DNA of 64,000 bases from Firmicutes bacterium UBA4795 (GTDB lineage Bacteria > Bacillota > Desulfotomaculia > Desulfotomaculales > Nap2-2B). This document shows positions 25,350-33,200 of this stretch, piece by piece; the stretch's first letter is position 1, and every line of letters starts with the position of its first letter. Below the pieces are notes generated by a model. The model was not told where the DNA came from, ran no database searches, and was given only the letters and a program-made list of their open reading frames with translations. The DNA lies in NCBI GenBank assembly GCA_002402825.1, contig DHGP01000016.1, positions 1 to 64,000 of the forward strand, in the 5' to 3' direction. The position numbers and the translations under genes were made by a program.

Positions 25350-26123
25350 ATGTCTTATCTTAAAAAGTTATGGTCCGAATTGCTAAATTTAGTTTTTCCG
25401 CCGCTGCAATGCTGTCCTTTTTGCGGTATTGCCAGTGAAAACGGAGAAATTTGTTCTTTTTGCCGGCAAGAAATTGCTGATTTTCAACAGCAACCCCACT
25501 GTAATCGTTGCGGGAGAAGGCGAACAAACAAAAAACTAAGTTTTTCTTCAGGTAAAGTATTGGATCCGTTAGATAAACTTTTTAGCTGTGCTGATTGTCT
25601 AAATCAGGAAAAAACTTTTAAAATAGCCCGCGCTATAGGAACTTACGAAGGCGGCTTAAAGGATGCAATTCATAAATTTAAGTTTAAACGGCAACGTTAC
25701 CTGGCTCAATTTTTAGGGCCGTTACTGGTGGATGTGTTTTGGACCTGCCCTGCTTACCAAAGGGTGCAAGTAGTCGTGCCGGTTCCTTTAACCTCCCGGC
25801 GCCTTAGGGAAAGGGGGTTTAATCAGGCGGAATTACTGGCCCGGGAGGTGGCTAGAGCGTTAAACTTACCTTTATTCTTGACCCTGGTTAAAGCACGGGA
25901 AACTACATCTCAAACAGGCTTAAAACGAGAACAGCGTATGGATAATTTAAAAGGAGCATTTAAAGTGGAAAGACCATTTTTAGTTGCCAACAAAACAGTT
26001 TTGCTTATTGATGATGTATTTACTACCGGGGCAACCGTTGAAGAATGCAGTCGCGCTCTTACGAACGCTGGCGCCAAGGAAGTATACGTATTAACCGTGG
26101 CCACAGGGAATAGTTATGGTTAA
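25350..26123 (+). CDS. comF: ComF family phosphoribosyltransferase-like protein
   Basis: 257 aa. The N-terminal half has zinc-ribbon cysteine pairs (CCPFCG, CSFC, CNRCG, CADC). The C-terminal half is a type I phosphoribosyltransferase fold with the PRPP loop VLLIDDVFTTGAT. ComF supports single-stranded DNA uptake in competent bacteria and has other roles where competence is absent. The next genes downstream (cspA, hpf, secA, prfB) follow a common Firmicutes order. The neighbouring upstream gene is a diguanylate cyclase, 44 bases away. Confidence 0.92.
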   Translation: MSYLKKLWSELLNLVFPPLQCCPFCGIASENGEICSFCRQEIADFQQQPHCNRCGRRRTNKKLSFSSGKVLDPLDKLFSCADCLNQEKTFKIARAIGTYEGGLKDAIHKFKFKRQRYLAQFLGPLLVDVFWTCPAYQRVQVVVPVPLTSRRLRERGFNQAELLAREVARALNLPLFLTLVKARETTSQTGLKREQRMDNLKGAFKVERPFLVANKTVLLIDDVFTTGATVEECSRALTNAGAKEVYVLTVATGNSYG

Positions 26124-26192
26124 ATATGATTATATTCGACGGAATAATTTTATTTATCCCCCAATACCCGAAAAAAAAATATAATTTGCATT

Positions 26193-26253
26193 TTATCCAT
26201 AGCCTAAACCTAGAATTTACGGGTTATAAACAAACTTATCCACATTATCCACA
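26193..26253. promoter_or_regulatory. tandem perfect DnaA boxes
   Basis: TTATCCACA occurs twice without a gap (26236-26244 and 26245-26253), and TTATCCATA, one mismatch away, at 26193-26201. They lie in the AT-rich gap between comF and cspA. No dnaA or dnaN gene is nearby, so this is not evidently the chromosomal origin. Confidence 0.65.
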
Positions 26254-26298
26254 GTTTTTTTGCCCCTTAAAATTAAAATTTCGACCTTGTTTATTAGG

Positions 26299-26327
26299 TT
26301 GACATTATTATATGAATATGTTATTTT
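26299..26327 (+). promoter_or_regulatory. cspA promoter
   Basis: TTGACA (26299-26304), 17 bases, TATTTT (26322-26327). The resulting leader of about 60 bases before the cspA start is of the length where cold-shock mRNAs often carry structure; none was folded here. Confidence 0.6.
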
Positions 26328-26392
26328 TACTCAAGTAGGATTTTAGGTCAGTCCATTAAAAATTATATTTTTCTAGGAAAGAAGGTAAGAAA

Positions 26393-26590
26393 ATGCAGGG
26401 CAAAGTTAAATGGTTTAATGTGGCTAAAGGATATGGTTTTATTGAAAAAGAAGACGGTGGGGATGTATTCGTTCATTTTACAGCCATTAAAGAAGAAGGT
26501 TTTAAATCCTTAGGGGAAGGTCAAGAGGTAGAGTTTGACGTTGTAGAAGGTACGCGTGGTCTTCAAGCAGCTAATGTTGTAAAATTATAG
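26393..26590 (+). CDS. cspA: cold shock protein (CspA family)
   Basis: 65 aa, one CSD beta-barrel. RNP1 is KGYGFIEK and RNP2 is DVFVHF, with the N-terminal MQGKVKWFN typical of the family. Single-stranded RNA/DNA-binding chaperone. The start has GAAAGAAGG upstream and a strong terminator follows the stop, so it is its own transcription unit. Confidence 0.97.
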   Translation: MQGKVKWFNVAKGYGFIEKEDGGDVFVHFTAIKEEGFKSLGEGQEVEFDVVEGTRGLQAANVVKL

Positions 26591-26605
26591 ATATAGTAAA
26601 ACAGC

Positions 26606-26640
26606 CCCCCGTTATTTTTATTTTACGGGGGTTTTTATTT
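26606..26640 (+). terminator. terminator after cspA
   Basis: CCCCCGT (26606-26612) pairs with ACGGGGG (26625-26631), followed by TTTTTATTTT. Confidence 0.9.
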
Positions 26641-26659
26641 TACGAAGGAGTGGTAAAGG

Positions 26660-27196
26660 GTGAAATTACAGGTACGAGGAAGAAATACAGAGATTACGCC
26701 AGTTTTAAAGGACTACATTGAAAAACGCGTCGGAAAGTTAACCAAATATCTTAATAATCTTAGTAATGGGCAGGTAGTTTTAACGGTTGAACGAGGCAAA
26801 AGCCGGGTGGAAGTAACTATCCCTATTGACGGGATGATCTTGAGAGGCGAAGAATCTACGGGTGACATATATTCCTCTATAGATTTAGTAGTAGAGAAAT
26901 TAGAAAAACAAATTGAAAAGTTTAAAGGACGATATAATAAACGGTTTAACAAACAGTTTAATAAAAATGTTTCTGAAACATACCCTTTAGCCGAAGAAAA
27001 AAAGCAGGAAACAGTTCCTGGCATCGTAAAAACAAAGCGTTTTGCCATGAAGCCAATGACCACTGAAGAGGCCATACTTCAAATTGATTTACTGGGCCAT
27101 AATTTTTTTGTTTTTTCTAATGCCGAAACTGAACAAGTGAATGTGTTATACCGGCGCAAAGATGGGAATTACGGCTTAATTGAACCGGAATTTTAA
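26660..27196 (+). CDS. hpf: ribosome hibernation promoting factor, long form
   Basis: 178 aa. The N-terminal YfiA/HPF domain (1-100) starts MKLQVRGRNTEITPVLKDYIEKRVGKL. A linker leads to the C-terminal dimerisation domain (about 120-178) with FAMKPMTTEEAILQIDLLGHNFFVF. The long form drives 100S ribosome dimers in stationary or dormant cells. It lies directly upstream of secA, the usual Firmicutes position. Confidence 0.96.
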   Translation: MKLQVRGRNTEITPVLKDYIEKRVGKLTKYLNNLSNGQVVLTVERGKSRVEVTIPIDGMILRGEESTGDIYSSIDLVVEKLEKQIEKFKGRYNKRFNKQFNKNVSETYPLAEEKKQETVPGIVKTKRFAMKPMTTEEAILQIDLLGHNFFVFSNAETEQVNVLYRRKDGNYGLIEPEF

Positions 27197-27279
27197 ACGT
27201 GAAAACCTAACTACCAAAATGTTGTATTTATCTTGCGCTGATAATTTAGAAGTGCTAGAATAAAAAAGGCACTCATTTC

Positions 27280-27309
27280 TGATGAGGAACCAACGATGGT
27301 TCCTCATCA
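27280..27309 (+). promoter_or_regulatory. perfect 13-bp hairpin before secA
   Basis: TGATGAGGAACCA (27280-27292) and TGGTTCCTCATCA (27297-27309) pair perfectly over the loop ACGA. The stem ends 8 bases before the GGAAAGG RBS region of secA. No T-tract follows, so it is not a standard terminator; it may stabilise the mRNA or regulate translation. Confidence 0.7.
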
Positions 27310-27329
27310 ATTTATGGAAAGGTGATTAT

Positions 27330-29993
27330 ATGTTAAACGTGTTGCGTAATTGGTTGGACGATAACACCCGTGAAGTTAAACGGTTACAGCGGATAGTAGA
27401 TAGTATTAATGGGCTGGAACCTGAAATGATAAATCTTACTGACGCTGATTTGCAAGCTAAGACAATCACCTTTAAAGAGCGTCTGGCGCAAGGGGAAACA
27501 TTAGACGAAATGCTTCCTGAAGCTTTTGCCGTAGTACGTGAGGTCAGTAAACGTATATTAGGGATGCGCCATTTTGACGTGCAGCTTATGGGGGGGATAA
27601 TACTTCACCAGGGCCGCGTGGCCGAGATGAAAACAGGAGAAGGAAAAACCCTGGTGGCTACCTTGCCGGTTTACCTTAATGCTCTAACCGGTCGCGGGGT
27701 TCACGTAGTCACGGTAAATGAGTACCTGGCCCGGCGGGATAGCATCTGGATGGGTCAGGTATACAAGTTTTTAGGTCTTTCGGTAGGACTAATTGTCAAC
27801 GGCCTTAACGAACAGGAACGGCGGGCAGCTTACGCGAACGATGTTACTTACGGGACAAACAATGAGTTTGGTTTTGACTATTTACGGGATAATATGGCTC
27901 TTCATCCTGAACAAATGGTTCAGCGAGAACTGCACTATGCCATTATTGACGAGGTGGATAGTATTCTAATTGACGAAGCTAGAACACCGCTTATTATTTC
28001 TGGGCAGGCTGAAAAATCAACTAACCTCTATTATACTTTTAACCGGCTTGTCCCCCGTCTTGTCCCGGAACACGATTACACAGTAGATGAAAAAGCACGA
28101 ACGGTAAACCTCACGGAAGCAGGGGTAGCCAAGATGGAAAAAATGCTTAAAGTAGATAATCTTTACGCTGATGAGCATACAGAACTCACCCACCACCTCC
28201 AACAAGCCCTAAAGGCCCACGTGTTGATGAAAAAGGACCGGGATTATGTGGTAAAGGACGGCCAGGTAATTATTGTTGATGAGTTTACTGGGCGTTTAAT
28301 GTTTGGTCGCCGGTACAGCGAGGGTTTACACCAGGCCATTGAAGCTAAAGAAGGAGTAAAGGTGGAACACGAGTCTCAAACTTTGGCCACAATTACCTTT
28401 CAAAATTATTTCCGCATGTATGAAAAGCTAGCCGGCATGACCGGCACCGCGGCAACGGAAGAGGAAGAGTTGCGTAAAATATATAAGTTGGATGTAGTGG
28501 TTATCCCTACCTATAAACCAATGATTAGAAAAGACTTAACTGATGTAGTTTATAAAACTCAGGCCGCTAAATTTCGGGCCGTGGTTGAAGAAATTGCCCG
28601 TCGTTACGAAACAGGGCAACCCGTACTGGTAGGCACCTCTTCCATTGAAAAATCGGAACTTTTAAGCCAAATGCTTAAAAAACGCGGTGTTCCTCACCAA
28701 GTATTAAACGCTAAATACCACGAAAAAGAAGCTGAGATTGTTGCTCAGGCCGGCCGGCTAAAAACCGTGACCATCGCTACCAATATGGCTGGCCGTGGTA
28801 CCGATATATTATTGGGCGGTAATCCAGAATTTTTAGCGCAGGCAGAATTAAGAAAAGAAGGAATTGACCTTCCTCTTGAAGTCCTTAAAAAAGAGCCTAT
28901 TTATCAGGAAACGCTGGCTAAATTTAAGCGCCAAACAGAAGAGGAACATAAAAAAGTGGTGGCGTTAGGAGGCCTTCATATCCTGGGCACAGAACGGCAC
29001 GAAAGCAGACGGATTGATAACCAGTTGCGGGGTCGGTCAGGCCGGCAAGGAGACCCAGGCTCAAGTCAATTTTTTAGTGCGTTAGAAGATGACTTAATCC
29101 GTCAATTTGGGGGAGATAATATTCAGGGTTTAATGAACCGGTTGGGTATTGAGGAAGATATGCCCATTGAACATAGCCTGATTACCAGGTCTATTGAAAC
29201 AGCCCAAAAACGGGTAGAAAACCGGAACTTTGAGTTGCGCAAGCATATCCTGCAATATGACGACGTAATGAATCAGCAAAGGGAGTTAATTTACCGCCAA
29301 CGCCGGCAGGTTTTACGGGGAGAAAATTTAAAAGATATTGTGACCCAAATGATTGAAGAAGTAACCGACCGTCTGGTAGATGCATACTGTTCTGAAGGAG
29401 TTCACCCGGAGGAATGGGACTTAATCGGTCTTTTATCCCAATTTGAGCAACTTTTTGTTTCCGGCCGCACTTCGGCCAGCAAAAGAGATGCTTTTCTGGT
29501 TGAAATGGAAAATACTCCCTTATCACGCAGGCAAGAGTTAAAAGACAAGCTTAGGAATTACGTGTTGGCGAAATACGGAGAGCGGGAAGCTGAATTAGGC
29601 TTCGAAACCTTACGGGAAATAGAACGGGTGGTGCTGCTGCGGGTTGTTGACGAGAAGTGGATGGAACACCTAGACGCTATGGATGATTTACGCGAGGGTA
29701 TTGGCTTGCGTGCGTACGGACAAAAGGATCCTTTAGTGGAGTATAAACGGGAAAGTTATGAAATGTTTCAACAAATGATTGCTGCCATTCAAGAAGAAGT
29801 AGTACGTTATGTTTTTCGGGTTAGGATGGTCCAAGAACCCCAAGCCCGGCCCCAACAGTTGGTGGAAAACCGTTATGCCGAAGAAGAAGTCCAGCGTCCA
29901 ACCCGCCGGGAAAGTAAAGTAGGGCGAAATGCCCTTTGCCCGTGCGGCAGCGGGAAAAAGTATAAAAAATGCTGTGGTCGGGCCGTAAGCTAA
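27330..29993 (+). CDS. secA: preprotein translocase ATPase SecA
   Basis: About 887 aa. It has Walker A MKTGEGKTL, DEAD-box-type AIIDEVDSILIDEARTPL, and NMAGRGTDILLGG in the second motor domain. The C-terminus has the zinc motif ALCPCGSGKKYKKCC that binds SecB or ribosomes. The frame is open upstream to 27282, but the ATG at 27330 begins MLNVLRNWLDDN, has GGAAAGG upstream, and avoids a perfect hairpin, so it was chosen. Drives protein export through SecYEG. Confidence 0.97.
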   Translation: MLNVLRNWLDDNTREVKRLQRIVDSINGLEPEMINLTDADLQAKTITFKERLAQGETLDEMLPEAFAVVREVSKRILGMRHFDVQLMGGIILHQGRVAEMKTGEGKTLVATLPVYLNALTGRGVHVVTVNEYLARRDSIWMGQVYKFLGLSVGLIVNGLNEQERRAAYANDVTYGTNNEFGFDYLRDNMALHPEQMVQRELHYAIIDEVDSILIDEARTPLIISGQAEKSTNLYYTFNRLVPRLVPEHDYTVDEKARTVNLTEAGVAKMEKMLKVDNLYADEHTELTHHLQQALKAHVLMKKDRDYVVKDGQVIIVDEFTGRLMFGRRYSEGLHQAIEAKEGVKVEHESQTLATITFQNYFRMYEKLAGMTGTAATEEEELRKIYKLDVVVIPTYKPMIRKDLTDVVYKTQAAKFRAVVEEIARRYETGQPVLVGTSSIEKSELLSQMLKKRGVPHQVLNAKYHEKEAEIVAQAGRLKTVTIATNMAGRGTDILLGGNPEFLAQAELRKEGIDLPLEVLKKEPIYQETLAKFKRQTEEEHKKVVALGGLHILGTERHESRRIDNQLRGRSGRQGDPGSSQFFSALEDDLIRQFGGDNIQGLMNRLGIEEDMPIEHSLITRSIETAQKRVENRNFELRKHILQYDDVMNQQRELIYRQRRQVLRGENLKDIVTQMIEEVTDRLVDAYCSEGVHPEEWDLIGLLSQFEQLFVSGRTSASKRDAFLVEMENTPLSRRQELKDKLRNYVLAKYGEREAELGFETLREIERVVLLRVVDEKWMEHLDAMDDLREGIGLRAYGQKDPLVEYKRESYEMFQQMIAAIQEEVVRYVFRVRMVQEPQARPQQLVENRYAEEEVQRPTRRESKVGRNALCPCGSGKKYKKCCGRAVS

Positions 29994-29995
29994 GT

Positions 29996-30112
29996 CAGTC
30001 GTTGGTCGTCAGAAATCAATGGAGAAAATGCACGTTCAATTTGGTAGTCGGTCGTTGGGCGTCAGGATATAATCTCGGCGACTGCTGCCTAACGACTGAC
30101 GACTGATATATT
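29996..30112. repeat. GTCGTC-type inverted repeats between secA and prfB
   Basis: AGTCGTTGGTCGTCAG, TAGTCGGTCGTTGGGCGTCAG-like sequence and then CTAACGACTGACGACTG follow in order. The last is inverted relative to the first two and could form a hairpin between the genes. The same repeat type lies inside dnaE and at the end of ribD. Confidence 0.7.
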
Positions 30113-30134
30113 GTTAATCGGGAGGATGTTTTAA

Positions 30135-31272
30135 ATGTTTAGTGAATTAAAACGTGAGTTAGAAATTATTAATCAACGCCTTCATGATTTGAGGGTTTCT
30201 CTTTGAGCTTAATAATGTTGAACTAAAAATTAAACAACTAGAAAAAGATATGCTGACGCCAGGTTTTTGGGAACAGCAGGAGCGGGTAGCCGAGGTATTT
30301 TCAGTCCTTTCCCCTTTGAAAGAATTATTTGCCTCCTATCAAGAACTGGTTCAGGCTCATAAAGACTTAACCACCCTTTTAAATTTAAGCCAAGAAGAAA
30401 ATGACCTTAAACTTGCAGTTGAAGTATATGGTGAATTAGAAAAATTAAAAACTAAAATAAATAAATTAGAACTAAATGTATTATTAGGCGATCCTTATGA
30501 TCAGAATAATGCTATTTTAACTTTACACGCTGGCGCCGGTGGAACTGAAGCTCAAGATTGGGTGGCCATGCTTTTACGTATGTATACCCGCTGGGCAGAG
30601 GAAAAAGGCTACCAGGTAAATATAGTAGATCTTTTACCCGGGGAGGAAGCAGGGATAAAAAGTGTGACCGTTATTGTAACCGGCCCATTTGCTTATGGTT
30701 ATTTAAAGGCGGAGAAAGGGGTTCACCGGCTGGTAAGGATATCTCCTTTTGACGCGGCCGGACGACGCCACACTTCATTTGCTTCAGTTGATGTTTTACC
30801 TGAGGTGAAGGAGGAACTAGAGGTTGTTATCAAACCAGAGGATTTAAAAATAGATACCTTTCGTTCTAGTGGAGCAGGAGGACAACACGTAAACAAAACT
30901 GATTCCGCCGTTCGGATTACTCACCTGCCCACAAATATTGTCGTTCAATGCCAAAATGAGCGTTCTCAAATGGCTAATCGTAATGCCGCGATGAAGTTAC
31001 TTCGGGCCAGGCTTTTTGATCTAGAGAGAAAAAAGAGAGAAGCGAAAGATACTTTAAGATGGGAAGAACAACCGGATATTGCCTGGGGAAGTCAAATTCG
31101 CTCCTACATTTTTCATCCGTATAGCCTGGTTAAAGACCATCGAACAGGAGTAGAAATAGGTAATATAACTGCAGTTATGGACGGCGAAATTGATCCTTTT
31201 ATAATTGCATACCTAAAAGGCAGCGTAAAAAATAATGAAAAAATTAGCCTTAAAAAAACGGCCTTTTCTTAA
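30135..31272 (+). CDS. prfB: peptide chain release factor 2, with programmed +1 frameshift
   Basis: RF2 recognises UGA and UAA. The gene starts at ATG 30135 (after GGAGGATG) and reads 23 codons (MFSELKRELEIINQRLHDLR, then VSL) to an in-frame TGA at 30204-30206. The downstream body continues in the +1 frame from GAG at 30205, giving about 378 aa, with the catalytic SGAGGQHVNKTDSAVR motif. CTTTGA preceded by an AGGG tract is the known autoregulatory frameshift site of prfB. The span given covers both parts; the coding sequence is joined at 30203/30205. Confidence 0.95.
30192..30206 (+). promoter_or_regulatory. prfB programmed frameshift site
   Basis: AGGGTTTCTCTTTGA: internal Shine-Dalgarno-like AGGG, slippery CTT and in-frame TGA. 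When RF2 is scarce, the ribosome slips from CTT to TTT and continues as GAG-CTT. The classic site has a longer AGGGGG tract nearer the CTT, so slippage efficiency here may differ. Confidence 0.9.
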
Positions 31273-32140
31273 AAAAGAAAGGACTTTTGCTTGGCGACGA
31301 ACCGTAGTTGAATTTTTTGGTGTTACTGCTGGCGTTATTTTTACGGCCTTAGGCTTAAATCTTTTCCTTGTTCCTAACAAAATAGCGGCTGGTGGAGTAA
31401 GTGGAATAGCCACTATCCTTCATTATTTAATTGGCGTGCCGGTAGGGTCAACCATGCTGGTTTTAAATATTCCCCTTTTTGCCCTAGGTTTTTATCGCTT
31501 AGGCTTAAAGTTTGGTTTTCGTTCTATTTACGGTATAGTTAGTCTTTCTTTATTTATTGACCTTTTAGCTCCATACTTGCCTGTGCCCACCCGGGACCTT
31601 TTATTAGCCAGTATCTTTGGAGGGGTACTGGTTGGTTTAGGTTTAGGAATAGTGTTCCGCTACCGGGGAACTACTGGTGGTACGGATTTGGCCGCCGCAA
31701 TTTTGCGCACCTATACGGGAGTCAATGTAGGACAATTACTTTTTATGGTAGATGGAGCGGTAGTTTTATTAGCTGGTTTTAGTTTTCACTCCTGGGAATT
31801 AGCTATGTATGCTTTGATCACCATTTTTGTTTCTGCCTGGCTTGTTGACTTGGTGCTGGCGGGTATTAGTTATACTAAAGCATTTTTGGTTATTTCAGAA
31901 CAGGTGGGGGAAATTGCCCGCGCTGTTTTATATGAACTAGACCGGGGGGCTACGATTTTAAAGGGACGCGGCATGTATACCGGTCTTGACCGGGATATCT
32001 TGCTGGTAATTGTAAACCGCAATGAAGTAATCCAGCTAAAAGAATTAATCTACCAAAAAGACCCGCGTGCCTTTGTTGTTTTAGCTGACATACACGAAGT
32101 TTTAGGAGAAGGTTTTAAACAATATTACCTGGAAAAATAA
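31235..32140 (+). CDS. YitT family membrane protein
   Basis: 301 aa. An N-terminal half of five to six transmembrane helices (25-185) with GVNVGQLLFMVDGAVVLLAG is followed by a cytoplasmic DUF2179 domain (about 225-295) with GRGMYTGLDRDILLVIVNR. This layout is the YitT family, whose role is not settled. The start lies within the last 38 bases of prfB in another frame and has only a weak RBS, suggesting translational coupling; an in-frame later start is possible. Confidence 0.9.
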   Translation: MKKLALKKRPFLKKERTFAWRRTVVEFFGVTAGVIFTALGLNLFLVPNKIAAGGVSGIATILHYLIGVPVGSTMLVLNIPLFALGFYRLGLKFGFRSIYGIVSLSLFIDLLAPYLPVPTRDLLLASIFGGVLVGLGLGIVFRYRGTTGGTDLAAAILRTYTGVNVGQLLFMVDGAVVLLAGFSFHSWELAMYALITIFVSAWLVDLVLAGISYTKAFLVISEQVGEIARAVLYELDRGATILKGRGMYTGLDRDILLVIVNRNEVIQLKELIYQKDPRAFVVLADIHEVLGEGFKQYYLEK

Positions 32141-32196
32141 AAAGGGCAGTCATTAGTCGTCATAAGTTTTATTTTTAGAAAGGAGAGTTGCAAAAA

Positions 32197-33033
32197 ATGC
32201 CAGGAGATCCAAGAGATTATTGTCTTTCAAACCTGATCGAGGCGGCAAAGAAAATACGCCGTCATATAATCCAAATGACCGGGGCAGCCGGTTCAGGTCA
32301 TCCAGGTGGTTCTCTTTCGGCGACCGATATTGTTACGGTGCTTTACTTTCACTTTATGCGCTTAAATCCTGCTCTTCCTAATTGGCCGGATCGGGACCGT
32401 TTTGTTTTATCCAAAGGACATGCGGCGCCGTTACTTTACGCCGCTTTAGCCGAGCGGGGGTATTTTCCGGTAGAGGAATTGTTTACCTTACGTAAGTTAG
32501 GCAGTCGCCTGCAGGGACATCCGGACATGAAGCAACTGCCCGGGGTAGAAATGTCTACAGGCTCCCTGGGACAAGGTTTAGCGGCCGCTAACGGAATGGC
32601 TTTAGCCGGAAAATTGGATAAGCGGGATTACCGGGTTTATGTTTTACTGGGCGATGGTGAAATCCAGGAAGGGATGGTTTGGGAAGCAGCTATGGCGGCC
32701 GCCCATTACCGCCTGGATAACGTTACGGCTTTTTTAGACAATAATGGTTTACAAATTGATGGTTCCATTAAGGAAGTAATGTCCCCTGAACCAATAGCAG
32801 ATAAATGGCGGGCTTTTGGTTGGGATGTTCAGGTTATTGACGGACACAGTATACCGCAGATTATTCAGGCGGTAGAGAAGGCAAAACAGGTTAAAGGACA
32901 ACCCCAAATGGCTATTGCCAAAACCATAAAAGGCAAAGGAGTTTCCTTTATGGAAAATCAGGTGGACTGGCACGGGGTGGCCCCAAAACCTGACCAGGTG
33001 ACCAGAGCTTTGGACGATTTAAAAGACTGTTGA
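32197..33033 (+). CDS. transketolase, N-terminal (TPP-binding) subunit
   Basis: About 278 aa. It contains GSGHPGGSLSATDIV, SKGHAAPLLYA and the thiamine diphosphate motif GDGEIQEGMVWEAAMAAAHYRLDN, so it is the first half of a split transketolase. The ATG at 32197 was preferred over the TTG at 32188 because AAAGGAGAG is then nine bases upstream. In other genomes the C-terminal subunit gene usually follows at once. Here the next gene is an unrelated surface protein, so the partner must be elsewhere or lost. Confidence 0.93.
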   Translation: MPGDPRDYCLSNLIEAAKKIRRHIIQMTGAAGSGHPGGSLSATDIVTVLYFHFMRLNPALPNWPDRDRFVLSKGHAAPLLYAALAERGYFPVEELFTLRKLGSRLQGHPDMKQLPGVEMSTGSLGQGLAAANGMALAGKLDKRDYRVYVLLGDGEIQEGMVWEAAMAAAHYRLDNVTAFLDNNGLQIDGSIKEVMSPEPIADKWRAFGWDVQVIDGHSIPQIIQAVEKAKQVKGQPQMAIAKTIKGKGVSFMENQVDWHGVAPKPDQVTRALDDLKDC

Positions 33034-33117
33034 TAGTTGTTTAATAAATTTTAATAAATTTAAGGGAACTTTTTAACCTTCCCATACGTCTATATTCATA
33101 AAGGCAACAAGACAACG

Positions 33118-33180
33118 GGTTAGTTATTAGCAATTAGCAATTAAAAATGAAAATGATTTTGTTGATGGCTAATCACTAAG
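33118..33180. repeat. TAGCAATTAGCAATTA-type repeat tract
   Basis: GTTAGTTATTAGCAATTAGC followed by AATTAAAAATGAAAATG and GGCTAATCACTAAG. It is a short repeated AT-rich tract with weak inverted symmetry between the transketolase gene and the next gene. It has the look of the low-complexity spacer repeats seen elsewhere in the window. No gene seen. Confidence 0.4.
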
Positions 33181-33200
33181 TTTAAGGAGGGTTATTTTTT

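Noticed and set aside
26193..26253. Chromosomal replication origin
   Set aside because: Only two or three DnaA boxes, and dnaA, dnaN, rpmH and gyrB are absent.
29996..30112. CRISPR array
   Set aside because: GTCGTC units are irregular, partly inverted and lack spacers of constant length.
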